Counted from the stretch's first letter, positions 17,501-26,430 are shown. The stretch: 36,896 nucleotides of DNA from Bacteroidota bacterium (GCA_007693555.1 REDJ01000235.1:1-36896), one strand, 5' to 3'. Notes: generated by a model from the sequence alone, not told the origin. Program-made: numbers and translations.

Positions 17501-20500
17501 CGGATTCAGATAACAAACAGTAATATCATCTCCTGCATCTGCCAGTAACTCATCAAATACTTCAATGGTAATCATTTGTTCGGTTGTACAACCCGTATCA
17601 TTGTCAGTAACCTGAACTGTGTAAGATGTTGTAGTGGTGGGTTCAACAAAGATAGTCTGGGTGGTTTCGCCTGTACTCCAGAAGTAGCTGTAATTTCCTG
17701 AACCGCCTGAAACATTTGCAGTGATTTCGGTACCCGGTAAACTGGTGTTGTCGGGGTGACATATATTTTCATCCGCAACCAGGTTTACGATGAGTTGATC
17801 GAGAACCTCAACTTCAAAACTTGCACTGTCCTCACAGCCTGAATCCTGATCAGTTATAATTACGCTAAACAGCGTAGTTTGTTCGGGGTTAACCACAATT
17901 ACAGCATTGTTTTCATTTCCTTCAAAATCATAAGGAGGAACTGCTGACCACAGGTAATTGAAACTACCGGAACCACCTGCTCCCGAAGCTGTAAGCGTTG
18001 CAACTCCTCCATCATCCGGATGGCAAATGAGATCATCTCCGGTTATACTCGCTATTACTTCATCTATTACTGTAACTGTCATTTGATCAATAGCAACACA
18101 GCCAAATTCATCAGTAACCGTTAGTGTATATACTGTAGTTGCAAGAGGAGTGGCTATAGGATTGGCTATATTTGGATCACTCAGGTGTTCAGTAGGTTCC
18201 CATAAATAGGTATATCCCGGTGTTCCGCCTGAGGCCGAACCATTGAGTTGTACCTGGCCGTCATTTTCAGGATGGCACATTTCGAGGTCTTCACCTGCAT
18301 CAGCAATAAGTTCATTCATAACCGTAATTGTAACTTCACTGGTTTCCTGGCAACCATTTACATCGGTTACTGTAAGGAAGTAAGTTGTAGTTTGGGAGGG
18401 TGACACCAATGGATTCGATTCATTGGATGAGAATCCCGCTGGCGATGAAGTCCATTGGTAAGTAAATGTGCCTGCACTGCCATCAGCATAGTATGCTGCA
18501 GGACTTCCTCCCAGTTCAATACTGCCGCCATTTGCAGGATGGCAGATTGTAGCATCTTCACCTGCATCTGCAATAATTTCAGGGAATACGGTAATGGTTA
18601 CATCATCTGAATCAGAACAAGCAATGCCCTCACTGTCTGTTACGGTAATTGTATAAACTGTTGTTACTACCGGGCTTACAACAGGATTAAGCAAGGTTTC
18701 CTGTCCGGCAAGTGTTGGATCGTCGGGAACTGCTGTCCATAGAATTTCATAATTGTCAGGATCACCTGTACCTCCGCTGATTGTTGCACCCAAAGTAAAG
18801 CCTACACCTTCATTGTTTCCATTACATACACTTGCATCATCAATGGCTTCCACGATGATGGCAGGAATTATAACAACAGTTACGGTATCATATGCAATAC
18901 AATTGTCTCCGGCTTTATCACTGACCCTCACAAAGTAGGATGTAGTGACAGTGGGAGAAACTAAGGGGTGTGGCTCGTTGGATATAAATTCTGGATTAGG
19001 AGAAATCCTTTCCCAGCGGTAATTAAACTGTTCTTCATTGATATCAGGATTTTCAAGGTAGTATCCGGTATTACCTTCACCAAGGGGTGTTCCACCCAGA
19101 GGTGTTGAGCCTCCTTCACAGAGGTAAATATTTCCGTCAGCATCACCACCTGCGTCAGCAACTACTGTGGGGAATACTGAAATTACCGCATTGTCCTGTG
19201 CAACACATCCGCCATCATCAGTTACGATTACCGTGTAGGTTGTTTGCACAAGGGGAGATACAATGGGATTACTCAGGTTTTCCTGACCAGCAAGACTCGG
19301 ATCTGCCGGATTGGAAATCCACTGATAGGTATAAGGTTCTGTACCACCCAATGCAGTAGGGGTAAGTCCTGTTCCTCCAAGTACATGAAGGCCCTCGTTT
19401 GCTCCACTGCATATGGTTTGATTTGAACCTGCATATGCCTCCAATGGGGAGCTGGGTTGGTTAATCACTGCCTGTCCTTCAATTGTACAGCCTTGCGCAT
19501 CGGTAACAGTAACTGTGTATGTTCCTACACCTAAGTTTTCAATAAATGCTGTAGTAGCTCCGTTACTCCATAAATACTCATAAGTGTCACCGGGGAAGGG
19601 TGTACCTCCTGACGGAACAGCCTGAGCTGTACCATTGGATTGCCCCCAACATATAACATCAGTAGTAATTATATCCAGGAAAAGAGGATTATCCGGTTCG
19701 GTTACTTCAAAGGTTTCTATTGAGGTACATCCTTCTGCATCTGTAATTGTAAGGGTATAAAAACCTGCGGTAAGGTTTTCTATGAATTGACCGCTTTCTC
19801 CGTTGCTCCAGTCAAAGGAATAAGGAGGTGTGCCACCCTGTACGTTGAATATTTCAATGGTGCCTGTAGATTCGGATGCACAAAATACATCTGTGATTTC
19901 AACATCATAGGTAATGGGGTCGGGTTGAGGAACAAAATAGCTAACATTAACAATACAATTGTTTGCATCTGTAACTGTAAGATCATAATTGCCACTTGTT
20001 AAACCGCTGATAACCGGGGTTGAAGCTCCTGTTGACCATTCATAGGTATAGGGGGGTGTGCCGCCTGCAACAATTACATTAATCTCACCGTCTGAATCAC
20101 CAAAACAGGTAACCGGAGTGATGGTTTCAGTAATTACAATGCTATCAGGCTCATTGACCACATAAGTATCTTCTGCCGTACAAAGATTTGCATCTGTAAC
20201 AACAACAGTGTAGCTACCTGCAGGTATATCGGGATTATCCTGAGTGGTAACACCATTTGACCAGGCGAATGAATATGTGCCCGGACCGCTGCCACCGCTA
20301 ACTGTAAGAATTATAGAACCGTCATCAAATCCAAAGCAGCTTGCGTCATTAACAATTGCGCTGATTTCTATGGGGTTATTCTCATTGATAGTAACCGAAG
20401 CGAAAGATATACATCCGTTGGCATCGGTAACTGTAACATTATAATCGCCGGAACCCAGATTAACAGCTGTTTGGGTAGTCTGCCCATCGCTCCAGAGGAA

Positions 20501-22420
20501 AGAATAAGGGCCCGTGCCACCACTGACAGTTGCTGTAGCTGATCCGGTTTCATCTCCAAAGCATTCCACATCCTCAACATCTGTAATGTTTACTGTCAAT
20601 GGCAAAGGCTCATCCAGGTCAATGAATATCTGTTCACTGCAATTGTTTTCATCGGTTACGGTAACAGAATAGTTTCCTGCTGTCAGTCCGCTTGCTGTGG
20701 GACCTGTTTGTCCGTCACTCCATAAATATATATAATTACCTGTGCCTCCGCTTGCTTCAACGGTAATTGAGCCGTCATCATCACCGGCACATGAAGGTTC
20801 TGTTAGTGAAATAACCTGTATTGTCAGTTCATCGGGTTCGGTAATCTCCACCTGCGCAGTTTCCTGGCAATTGTTTGCATCTGTAACTGTAACCATATAA
20901 ATTCCTGCGGGCAGGTTGGTTGCGGTTTGAGTCGTTTGAACAGGAGTAGTATTCCAGACATAACTATAAGGTGGTGTTCCTCCTGAAGGAAGGGCCTGTG
21001 CAGAACCGTTTGATTCCTCGAAGCATTCCACATGCGAAATATTTCCGATAATTACTGTAAGAAGGTCAGGCTCGGTAATGGTAGTGGTTTCAGAATTCGT
21101 ACAACCAAAAACATCGGTAACTGTAACCGTATAATCACCGGCTGTAAGATTTGAAGCGGTTTGTGTGGTTTGCACAGGATCCGTATCCCAGATATATGAA
21201 AAAGGACCTGTTGCATCGCTCACAATGGCTGTTGAAGAGCCGTCGTTGCCACCATTACAGCTTACATGGGTGTTGTCAAAATTGATTTGCGGGATGGGTC
21301 GTATTCTTACTTCTACACTCACACAGTCTGATTCAGGGCAGGCACCATCCGATTCCCAGCGGGCAAAAAATGTGGTGGTGTTTGCGGGGCGTGCAATGGT
21401 GATTTCTGTTCCTTCACCCACAAATGTGCCGCCGCAGCTTCCGCTGTACCAAACCAATCTGTCGCCTGAACCCCCGGTTGCTGTTAAAGAGATATCTCCT
21501 GTATCATCTGCACAAATATCGTTTCTGTCCACGTCAGCAGAGGTGGGTGCTTCAGGAAGTGGCTCTACCACCAATGTTGTTGATGCGCTACCGATACAAT
21601 TGTTGCTGTCTGTAACAGTTACGTTGTAAACTCCTGCAAAATTGAGTGGGATATTTGTCAATACCGGATTTTGTTCGTTTACAGAAAAACTCTCGGGCCC
21701 GGTCCACTGATAAGAAACCAAACCATCTGGCTCAGCAAAAAACTGAACAGTCCCGTTTTCACATACCGGGCCGGAGTTTGTTGCTACGGGTTCAGGGTTA
21801 TCATATACTGTTACTGTTACAGCACTTGATGTTCTGGAGCATTCGTTTGGTGCTGTAATAACAACACGATATTGGTTTGCTGTTGTGGCAATATAGGATT
21901 GATTTGTAGCACCGGCAATAATTCCCTGCAGGTTTCTCCATTGATATGTATAATCTGCCCCAAAAGTGGCAACCAACTCTACGCTGCCCCCGTCGCAGAA
22001 GTTTAGAGGTCCCTGTGGTGTGATGGTGGCGGATTCCGGTCCCGGTTTAACCGTAAAATTGAAAGTACCGGATCCTTGCGTACCTTCATCATCCGTTACC
22101 GTTACACTCACTGCAAAAGAACCGGGGTTAGCTATTGTTAATACAATTGAAGCACCAAAATCGGCAACAATTACACCATCAGGATCTGTCCAGTCGTAAT
22201 CTGTGTAGATAATTGAACCACCTACGGCAATTACATCAAGTGATATGACTGACGTGGCACCTCCCTGACAAACTTCTTCACCATCAGGTCGCGAAAAGAA
22301 AACATTTATCTGTGCCTGACTGTAAGTTGTAAATAAAATCGAAATGAAGAAAAAAGTCATAAAAACCCATAAGGTTTTACTTTTTCTTTTTGGAGAATTG
22401 GGTAGAAGATTGGTTCTCAT
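14540..22420 (-). CDS. Giant SprB-like repeat adhesin with type B (CHU_C) T9SS sorting domain
   Basis: A 2626-residue secreted adhesin. It has an N-terminal signal peptide (KTLWVFMTFFFISILFTTYSQAQ), PKD/Ig-like domains to about residue 380, then eight consecutive SprB repeats of about 70-80 residues (roughly 386-990). Each reads C.g...Gs....sGGt.PYsy.W..g..t....l.aG.Y.vtvtDa.gC. From about 990 to 2480 there is a long array of about 90-residue PKD-like units containing phrases such as DAGEDATICHPANGG and TTTYTLTVTD. The last 80 residues (about 2545-2626) are a gliding-motility-type C-terminal domain: LPNAFTPDGDGINDIF, VFNRWGQKIFEG and GWDGTFNG. That is a type B sorting signal for the type IX secretion system. 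Downstream are the PorE-like and SprF-like partners, and upstream is a small secreted protein. The likely role is surface adhesion or gliding, not proven. Confidence 0.93.
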   Translation of the reverse strand: MRTNLLPNSPKRKSKTLWVFMTFFFISILFTTYSQAQINVFFSRPDGEEVCQGGATSVISLDVIAVGGSIIYTDYDWTDPDGVIVADFGASIVLTIANPGSFAVSVTVTDDEGTQGSGTFNFTVKPGPESATITPQGPLNFCDGGSVELVATFGADYTYQWRNLQGIIAGATNQSYIATTANQYRVVITAPNECSRTSSAVTVTVYDNPEPVATNSGPVCENGTVQFFAEPDGLVSYQWTGPESFSVNEQNPVLTNIPLNFAGVYNVTVTDSNNCIGSASTTLVVEPLPEAPTSADVDRNDICADDTGDISLTATGGSGDRLVWYSGSCGGTFVGEGTEITIARPANTTTFFARWESDGACPESDCVSVEVRIRPIPQINFDNTHVSCNGGNDGSSTAIVSDATGPFSYIWDTDPVQTTQTASNLTAGDYTVTVTDVFGCTNSETTTITEPDLLTVIIGNISHVECFEESNGSAQALPSGGTPPYSYVWNTTPVQTTQTATNLPAGIYMVTVTDANNCQETAQVEITEPDELTIQVISLTEPSCAGDDDGSITVEASGGTGNYIYLWSDGQTGPTASGLTAGNYSVTVTDENNCSEQIFIDLDEPLPLTVNITDVEDVECFGDETGSATATVSGGTGPYSFLWSDGQTTQTAVNLGSGDYNVTVTDANGCISFASVTINENNPIEISAIVNDASCFGFDDGSIILTVSGGSGPGTYSFAWSNGVTTQDNPDIPAGSYTVVVTDANLCTAEDTYVVNEPDSIVITETITPVTCFGDSDGEINVIVAGGTPPYTYEWSTGASTPVISGLTSGNYDLTVTDANNCIVNVSYFVPQPDPITYDVEITDVFCASESTGTIEIFNVQGGTPPYSFDWSNGESGQFIENLTAGFYTLTITDAEGCTSIETFEVTEPDNPLFLDIITTDVICWGQSNGTAQAVPSGGTPFPGDTYEYLWSNGATTAFIENLGVGTYTVTVTDAQGCTIEGQAVINQPSSPLEAYAGSNQTICSGANEGLHVLGGTGLTPTALGGTEPYTYQWISNPADPSLAGQENLSNPIVSPLVQTTYTVIVTDDGGCVAQDNAVISVFPTVVADAGGDADGNIYLCEGGSTPLGGTPLGEGNTGYYLENPDINEEQFNYRWERISPNPEFISNEPHPLVSPTVTTSYFVRVSDKAGDNCIAYDTVTVVIIPAIIVEAIDDASVCNGNNEGVGFTLGATISGGTGDPDNYEILWTAVPDDPTLAGQETLLNPVVSPVVTTVYTITVTDSEGIACSDSDDVTITVFPEIIADAGEDATICHPANGGSIELGGSPAAYYADGSAGTFTYQWTSSPAGFSSNESNPLVSPSQTTTYFLTVTDVNGCQETSEVTITVMNELIADAGEDLEMCHPENDGQVQLNGSASGGTPGYTYLWEPTEHLSDPNIANPIATPLATTVYTLTVTDEFGCVAIDQMTVTVIDEVIASITGDDLICHPDDGGVATLTASGAGGSGSFNYLWSAVPPYDFEGNENNAVIVVNPEQTTLFSVIITDQDSGCEDSASFEVEVLDQLIVNLVADENICHPDNTSLPGTEITANVSGGSGNYSYFWSTGETTQTIFVEPTTTTSYTVQVTDNDTGCTTEQMITIEVFDELLADAGDDITVCYLNPVVLEGLATGGSGTGYTYLWTPSTGLSDPTILNPVFISPAEFNEGGSITFTLTITDSNGCIASDEVNVDILPEIIVDPGTSQDVCFGSDFELGGTPTANGGSGNFNYFWTVQSSGVEFSNDPNPVINIDFTGTETFILLVHDVDGDCFETAEVTLTVIDEPTVVIIADPEEACEGQLVTLTATGADTYVWTSDPPYDFEGIENDAQIQVTLSETTTFFVAGTNICGSDLAEITITVIPGPVVDLGEDLEACDGEVVTLDAGEFVNSTYLWSDGSTEQTLEVTETGTYSVVVTSLDTNCSSFDEIFVFFNPLPLAFTGDDQTICMGDEVMLGADDADNPVPNNTYLWLSDPEDPSISDPTISNPVVSPMVTTTYTLIETYLETGCTNSNTVVVTVVGGIPNAGEDQTICAGESVALGPDTPIDGNIYTWTSSNEEEEFDSDVPNPVVTPMVTTTYTLIEEYTEFGCINTATVTITVNPTPLAETGPDLNICPGDTVMIGTEYTEPMPPNTYLWTSEPEDPSISDPTVSNPWVSPAVTTVYTLTETFVLTGCTNQNTITVTLHEIPFADIIEDSTVCQSEEIELGSDMADPLLTYLWSSVPEGFVSTEANPTVIPGFYPLDANNQITFILDVSNEYCSNRYEAVITVEPDPVPDIMEDLVFCTAEEAQNTEIGGEAVPNYTYFWESDQDDGFSSTESNPVVSPLVTTVYTLYVTDTENGCMAEYQVQITISDLEIILSQDPAVCESETFIYPGDFVTINGGIAPYQFFWTDAAGNNISNEFNPEVSAPFSESYTLSVIDQMGCPASISFSLEVIDDPVVSLNANGSPAGSTLSIYLGQNVIFEAIPAGYERYDFYLTDTEGQGDDMPEQSGSSNIFSPMNLLSGQSVYVIAYNEGCTDISQVVTIVVNDLPNAFTPDGDGINDIFAEGQEVTVFNRWGQKIFEGTRGWDGTFNGRRVAPGTYYYLLNLYDENNNRTTVKGSITVVLNEN

Positions 22421-22508
22421 TTCTAAAATTTTAGTTCAATTTTTTCCCTTTTGTATTGCCTGAGCAAAAAGTATTGTTTTATTGGTATTGGCTATCAATA
22501 GCAAAATA

Positions 22509-23105
22509 TTATTCGATAAAAAAAGCAGTTGAATAACCCCTGCAACCCTCTGAAGAAGTTACCATTAAACGGTAACGACCCCTTTCCTCAACTTTAATTC
22601 GATGAGAGTCTGCATTTTCAATGACCTGATTATCCTTAAACCACTGATATTGATTTTTTGAATCGTTTTCAGAAGCTGTTAAAACAACCGGAAAGGATTT
22701 ACCTCTTATCCGGGTGAAAAATCCACGGCTTTTTTCAACATCTGCAAGGGGTAATTCAGAAATATCCAGTTGTATTTCTGCTCTTGACTGATTTCCATTT
22801 TCATCAGTAGCAGTATAAATGATCTTATAACGACCGGGTTCCGAAGGTCTGAAAACAGCAAAATGATCGCGGCTCTCCAGGTATTTATCCCCATCAGGGC
22901 TTTCCCATTTATGGCCGGTTATGGATTCTGTCTCAAAAAAATCTCTGGCTACCATGCTAATGCTGGCACCCACGCAGAATTCTGTTTGCCCGGTTGAAGT
23001 TTCAATGTAAACATCCAGCTCATCGGCATATATTGTAGTTGCAAATGCAATAATCCAAACTGCAGAAAATACCCGTTTAAATAAAAAACTCAATCCCATA
23101 GCCAT
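22509..23105 (-). CDS. Small secreted protein with Ig/PKD-like folds, first gene of adhesin operon
   Basis: A protein of about 198 residues of no family I can name. The frame is open to 23165, but a -7 box at 23147-23154 would lie inside that longer version, so I use the ATG at 23105 (a second ATG is at 23099). A signal peptide (LFKRVFSAVWIIAFATTIYA) is followed by two beta-rich domains: about residues 35-120 (SEPGRYKIIYTATDENGNQ, PKD-like) and about 125-198 (QYQWFKDNQVIENADSHRIK, Ig-like, ending in ERGRYRLMVTSSEGCRGYS). These resemble single units of the adjacent adhesin, which starts 88 bp downstream. There is no CTD, lipobox or membrane anchor, so it may be a periplasmic or surface accessory of the adhesin, or a relic of a once longer adhesin. 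Confidence 0.75.
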   Translation of the reverse strand: MAMGLSFLFKRVFSAVWIIAFATTIYADELDVYIETSTGQTEFCVGASISMVARDFFETESITGHKWESPDGDKYLESRDHFAVFRPSEPGRYKIIYTATDENGNQSRAEIQLDISELPLADVEKSRGFFTRIRGKSFPVVLTASENDSKNQYQWFKDNQVIENADSHRIKVEERGRYRLMVTSSEGCRGYSTAFFIE

Positions 23106-23146
23106 TGCAATCTTATTATTAACGAAAAAAACTTCTATCAACCAAG

Positions 23147-23154
23147 CAAAAATA
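23147..23154 (-). promoter_or_regulatory. Candidate promoter -7 box of the adhesin operon
   Basis: The minus strand reads TATTTTTG, an exact TAnnTTTG match, with a TTG (plus-strand CAA at 23170-23172) 15 bp further upstream. It lies 41 bp before the ATG at 23105 and is the only exact box in this gap. Confidence 0.45.
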
Positions 23155-23429
23155 AGCCAATACAAAGTGCAATAAATCAGTTAAACACGGATTATGAAAA
23201 AATATCGCGTGATACTGAAACAGGTGTTTTTACTTGGTGAGAAGCGCGATTGAAATAGTTTTAACTTTTTCAAACTTCTACGACAAATGAAAAAAATAGT
23301 TTTAGTTTGCTGAGGAAATGCAGAATAAACCGGACGAATAACACGGTTGATTATATAAAAAGATTATTAGTAGTGTGGTAAAACCAGGGTAAGAAATTAT
23401 CCAGGGTGAGATGTTTTCCGAATTGATAA
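23155..23429. other. Intergenic region between adhesin operon and purC, no gene seen
   Basis: About 275 bp of AT-rich sequence lies between the adhesin-operon promoter and the purC stop. No ORF, repeat or strong terminator hairpin is recognised. How purC transcription stops before the adhesin promoter in the same direction is not evident. Confidence 0.5.
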
Positions 23430-24374
23430 TCAGATATTTCGTGAGATAAAATCCTTGCAGTTTTTATCAATGCGATTTAGAGTATCTGAATCATTGGTTT
23501 TGAAAAATGCCTCTCCGGTAATTTTTTCAAAAAGCTCAATGTATCTTTCGGAAATTTTATTAACAATAGCCTCATCCATTTCCGGAGCTTCTTGTCCTTT
23601 TTCTCCCCTGAATCCTTTTTCCATGAGCCATTCTCTGACAAATTCCTTGGAAAGTTGTTTTTGGGGAAGATTATTCTGCAGGTTTTCCATGTATCCCTTT
23701 GCATAAAAGTATCTCGATGAGTCGGGGGTATGAATTTCATCAATGAGATAAATTGTGCCATCCGCTTTCCCGAATTCATATTTGGTGTCAACAAGGATTA
23801 AGTCTTGCCGGGCAGCCATTTCCGTTCCCCGCTGAAAAAGCTGTTTTGTATATTTCTCAAGCAAATTGTAATCTTCGGGGCTTACTATATTTCTTTCCAG
23901 GATTTCTTCCTTAGAAATATCCTCGTCATGGCCTGAGGCTGCCTTGGTTGTCGGGGTGATAATGGGTCTCGGGAAAGCTTGATTTTCCTTCAATCCTTCA
24001 GGTAATTCCACACCGCATATAACTCTTTTACCCTTTTTGTATTCACGCCAGGCATGACCGCAAAGGTAGCCTCTTATAACCATTTCTACTTTAAAGGGCT
24101 CGCAAAGGATACCGGCTGTTACCATGGGGTCGGGAGTGTCGAGCTTCCAGTTGGGAACAATATCAGCAGTGGCATCCAGAAATCTGGCGGCTATTTGATT
24201 CAATATCTGCCCTTTGTAAGGAATCCCTTCAGGTAAAACCACATCAAAAGCCGATATCCTGTCAGTGGCTATCATGAGCAGTAATTTATCAGCAATATTA
24301 TACATATCTCTTACCTTGCCGCGGTAAAATGATTTCTGATGAGGAAAGCTGAAGTGGGTAGATGTTACTGGCAT
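23430..24374 (-). CDS. purC: SAICAR synthetase (phosphoribosylaminoimidazole-succinocarboxamide synthase)
   Basis: A 314-residue SAICAR synthetase, which joins aspartate to CAIR in ATP-dependent purine biosynthesis. Landmarks: [11 protein letters not shown] (nucleotide-binding start), [59 protein letters not shown] and [12 protein letters not shown]. The length of about 310 residues is the longer variety seen in Bacteroidota and yeast rather than the roughly 240-residue E. coli form. The start is the ATG at 24374. The mRNA leader just upstream is made of GGTTGATR octamers. PhoH lies 92 bp upstream on the same strand and may share a transcript. Confidence 0.95.
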   Translation of the reverse strand: MPVTSTHFSFPHQKSFYRGKVRDMYNIADKLLLMIATDRISAFDVVLPEGIPYKGQILNQIAARFLDATADIVPNWKLDTPDPMVTAGILCEPFKVEMVIRGYLCGHAWREYKKGKRVICGVELPEGLKENQAFPRPIITPTTKAASGHDEDISKEEILERNIVSPEDYNLLEKYTKQLFQRGTEMAARQDLILVDTKYEFGKADGTIYLIDEIHTPDSSRYFYAKGYMENLQNNLPQKQLSKEFVREWLMEKGFRGEKGQEAPEMDEAIVNKISERYIELFEKITGEAFFKTNDSDTLNRIDKNCKDFISRNI

Positions 24375-24381
24375 GTGTTGA

Positions 24382-24429
24382 GATTGATAGGTTGATGGGT
24401 TGATAGATTGATAGGTTGATGGGTTGATA
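24382..24429. repeat. Octamer tract (GGTTGATR-type) in the purC leader
   Basis: Six octamers lie head to tail, arranged as a 24-bp unit (GATTGATA-GGTTGATG-GGTTGATA) present twice. The tract lies 8 to 55 bp upstream of the purC start codon and replaces any recognisable ribosome-binding site. It is the reverse complement of the ATCAACCC tract at 8808-8839. Confidence 0.85.
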
Positions 24430-24466
24430 GGTTGAATAGTTTAAAAGCTTAAAAAGTGAAATAGCA

Positions 24467-25477
24467 TTATCCGGGGACTTTTTTATCAGCATCACCCTTA
24501 CCACCTTCGTAGGCCAGGATGATTTTGGTAACCAGGGGATGTCTTACCACATCTTTTTCATTGAGAAAAATAAAATCAATACCTTTCACTTTGTTAAGTA
24601 TCCTGGTTGCAATGATCAGCCCGGATGTTTGATTGCGTGGCAGGTCAATCTGAGTAATATCACCGGTTATGATAAATTTAGATGATTGCCCCATGCGTGT
24701 CAGAAACATCTTTAGCTGATTTTCGGTTGCATTCTGGGCCTCATCGAGTATGGCAAACACATTGCCCAGTGTGCGACCTCTCATAAATGCAAGCGGTGCA
24801 ATCTCTATGGTTTTATCTTCCATGTAGGTTTCCAGCTTGGCCGGAGGTATCATATCACGCAGTGCATCATAAAGAGGTTGAAGATAAGGATCGAGCTTGT
24901 CTTTCAAATCACCGGGCAGAAAACCAAGATTCTCCCCGGCTTCAACAGCCGGCCGTGTAAGTACAATCTTTCGTACCTCTTTGTTTTTCAAAGCCCTTAC
25001 TGCCAGTGCAACGGCAGTGTAAGTTTTTCCTGTTCCTGCCGGGCCGATGGCAAAAAGCATGTCATGGGTTTTAAAACTTTCAACCATGCGCACCTGGTTA
25101 GGAGTGCGGGCTTTTATAATCATACCGTTTCGCCCATGTAACAATACACCAGAGCTGTCAGAATCAATAATATCGGCCAGATTTTGCGATTTTCCCGATG
25201 CAATAATCTCGAGGATAATTTCATCTGTTATCTTTCCAAAATGCTCGAAATGATCAAGCAACAACTTGAATTTATATTCGAAAAAACTGAGTTCTTCGTC
25301 ATCGCCTATCACTTTAACTTCGTTTCCTCTTACTACAATACGAAGTTTTGGAAATAATTTTTTTAATAAACGGAGTCTTTCTTCTCTCAGGCCAAAGATG
25401 TCGGAAGGATGAATTGCCTCAAGCTGAATTGTAAGTTCTCCTGAGTGGGTTGTTTCTTTTGAGTCTTTTAGGGTCAC
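24467..25477 (-). CDS. PhoH-family ATPase
   Basis: A 336-residue cytoplasmic P-loop ATPase of the PhoH (YbeZ-like) family. In many bacteria the gene sits near ybeY, and the protein is tied to RNA metabolism; its exact activity is unsettled. Walker A is GPAGTGKT at 145-152, Walker B is ILDEAQN around 243-249, and VLTRPAVEAGENLGFLPGDL and FIITGDITQIDLP are family hallmarks. The N-terminal region to about 115 matches the small domain seen in PhoH-like proteins. The start used is GTG at 25477; no in-frame ATG lies nearby. A minus-strand TAATTTTG box sits about 50 bp upstream. It is followed by purC at 92 bp. The symbol is left empty because phoH names a looser set of paralogues. Confidence 0.92.
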   Translation of the reverse strand: MTLKDSKETTHSGELTIQLEAIHPSDIFGLREERLRLLKKLFPKLRIVVRGNEVKVIGDDEELSFFEYKFKLLLDHFEHFGKITDEIILEIIASGKSQNLADIIDSDSSGVLLHGRNGMIIKARTPNQVRMVESFKTHDMLFAIGPAGTGKTYTAVALAVRALKNKEVRKIVLTRPAVEAGENLGFLPGDLKDKLDPYLQPLYDALRDMIPPAKLETYMEDKTIEIAPLAFMRGRTLGNVFAILDEAQNATENQLKMFLTRMGQSSKFIITGDITQIDLPRNQTSGLIIATRILNKVKGIDFIFLNEKDVVRHPLVTKIILAYEGGKGDADKKVPG

Positions 25478-25524
25478 GCAGATGGAAATGTTTTAAAAAA
25501 CAATAATTTTATTCTGCAAAATAA

Positions 25525-25532
25525 CAAAATTA
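25525..25532 (-). promoter_or_regulatory. Candidate -7 box for phoH-like gene and purC
   Basis: The minus strand reads TAATTTTG, an exact TAnnTTTG match, 47 bp upstream of the GTG start of the PhoH-family gene. No clear -33 box is seen. Confidence 0.4.
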
Positions 25533-25591
25533 TTCTGTCATGTTATTAACAACAGTTGAAAATGTTTTTACATTTGATTGCCTGCTTTTGT

Positions 25592-25599
25592 TATTTTTG
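25592..25599 (+). promoter_or_regulatory. Candidate -7 box for the SAM hydroxide adenosyltransferase gene
   Basis: TATTTTTG, an exact TAnnTTTG match, lies 45 bp upstream of the ATG at 25645. A TTTG lies 15 bp further upstream and could serve as a close-set -33 element. Confidence 0.45.
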
Positions 25600-25644
25600 C
25601 AGGAAAAGGCATAAAGTAATTTGTATCCTGAAAATGAAAGCGTG

Positions 25645-26430
25645 ATGACGATTATTACCCTGATCAGCGACTGGGGCCTTAACAGCCATTACCGGGCTTC
25701 TGTAAAAGGAAGCATAATGCGACAGATTCCCGGGGCTAAAATTATTGACATTACACATACATTGCCTGCATATGACATAATGAGCTGCAGTTTTATTCTG
25801 AAGAACGCTTATCCTGACTTTCCGCCGGGCACCATTCACATTGTGGGAGTGAACACGGAAGCAAGCACCAAAACTCCTCATATTGTTGTAAAAAGCAGGG
25901 ACATGTATTTCATTGGTGCTGATAACGGTGTGTTTTCCTTGTTATTTGAAAATGAGGATTTTGAAGCTGTTGAACTTGATATTATTCAGGATTCGGATTA
26001 TTTTACTTTCTCATCAAGGGATGTATTTGTAAAAGCAGCCGCCATGCTGGCCGGTGGAAAAGAGTTCAATGAACTGGGTACTCCATATGCAAAACTTAAG
26101 GAATTGTTTGCCTTTAAACCTGTAATTACAGAAAATAAAATTGAAGGGAAAGTAATTTTCGTGGATGACTATGAGAACATATTTGTAAATATTGACCAGG
26201 CAACTTTTAAGAAAGTAGGGAAGGGCAGAGCCTACACAATAAAATTTAGAACGCCCGGTTATTCTATCAGTGTTTTAAGGACTTCCTATTCCGATGTGGA
26301 GCCCGGCGAACGCCTTGCTTTATTCGGCTCAACAGGTTATCTTGAAATTGCCATAAACCAGGGCAAGGCTGCCAGCCTGCTCGGATTGGATGTTACCGAT
26401 AGCGTTGTGATAGAGTTTTCGGATGAATGA
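25645..26430 (+). CDS. S-adenosyl-L-methionine hydroxide adenosyltransferase family protein (DUF62)
   Basis: A protein of about 261 residues of the SAM hydroxide adenosyltransferase family (related to SalL and fluorinase). Family members hydrolyse SAM to adenosine and methionine with hydroxide as nucleophile. It opens ITLISDWGLNSHYRASVKG, with SDWG in place of the common TDFG. It has IIDITHTLPAYDIMSCSFIL, FPPGTIHIVGVN, FIGADNGVFSLLFE and SSRDVFVKAAAMLAGG. The C-terminal beta-barrel domain has VIFVDDYENIFVNI. The frame is open to a TTG at 25621, but the ATG at 25645 starts directly before the first strand and is preferred. No halogenase or secondary metabolism genes are near, so the hydrolase role is the default. 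Confidence 0.88.
   Translation: MTIITLISDWGLNSHYRASVKGSIMRQIPGAKIIDITHTLPAYDIMSCSFILKNAYPDFPPGTIHIVGVNTEASTKTPHIVVKSRDMYFIGADNGVFSLLFENEDFEAVELDIIQDSDYFTFSSRDVFVKAAAMLAGGKEFNELGTPYAKLKELFAFKPVITENKIEGKVIFVDDYENIFVNIDQATFKKVGKGRAYTIKFRTPGYSISVLRTSYSDVEPGERLALFGSTGYLEIAINQGKAASLLGLDVTDSVVIEFSDE

Noticed and set aside
21165-21629. 154-codon plus-strand ORF inside the adhesin gene
   Set aside because: One of many antisense open frames produced by the repetitive Thr/Val/Asp-rich adhesin coding sequence; no independent support.
24298-24504. 68-codon minus-strand ORF across the purC start
   Set aside because: The peptide repeat (YQPINLS) is just the translation of the octamer DNA tract, and it overlaps purC and phoH.
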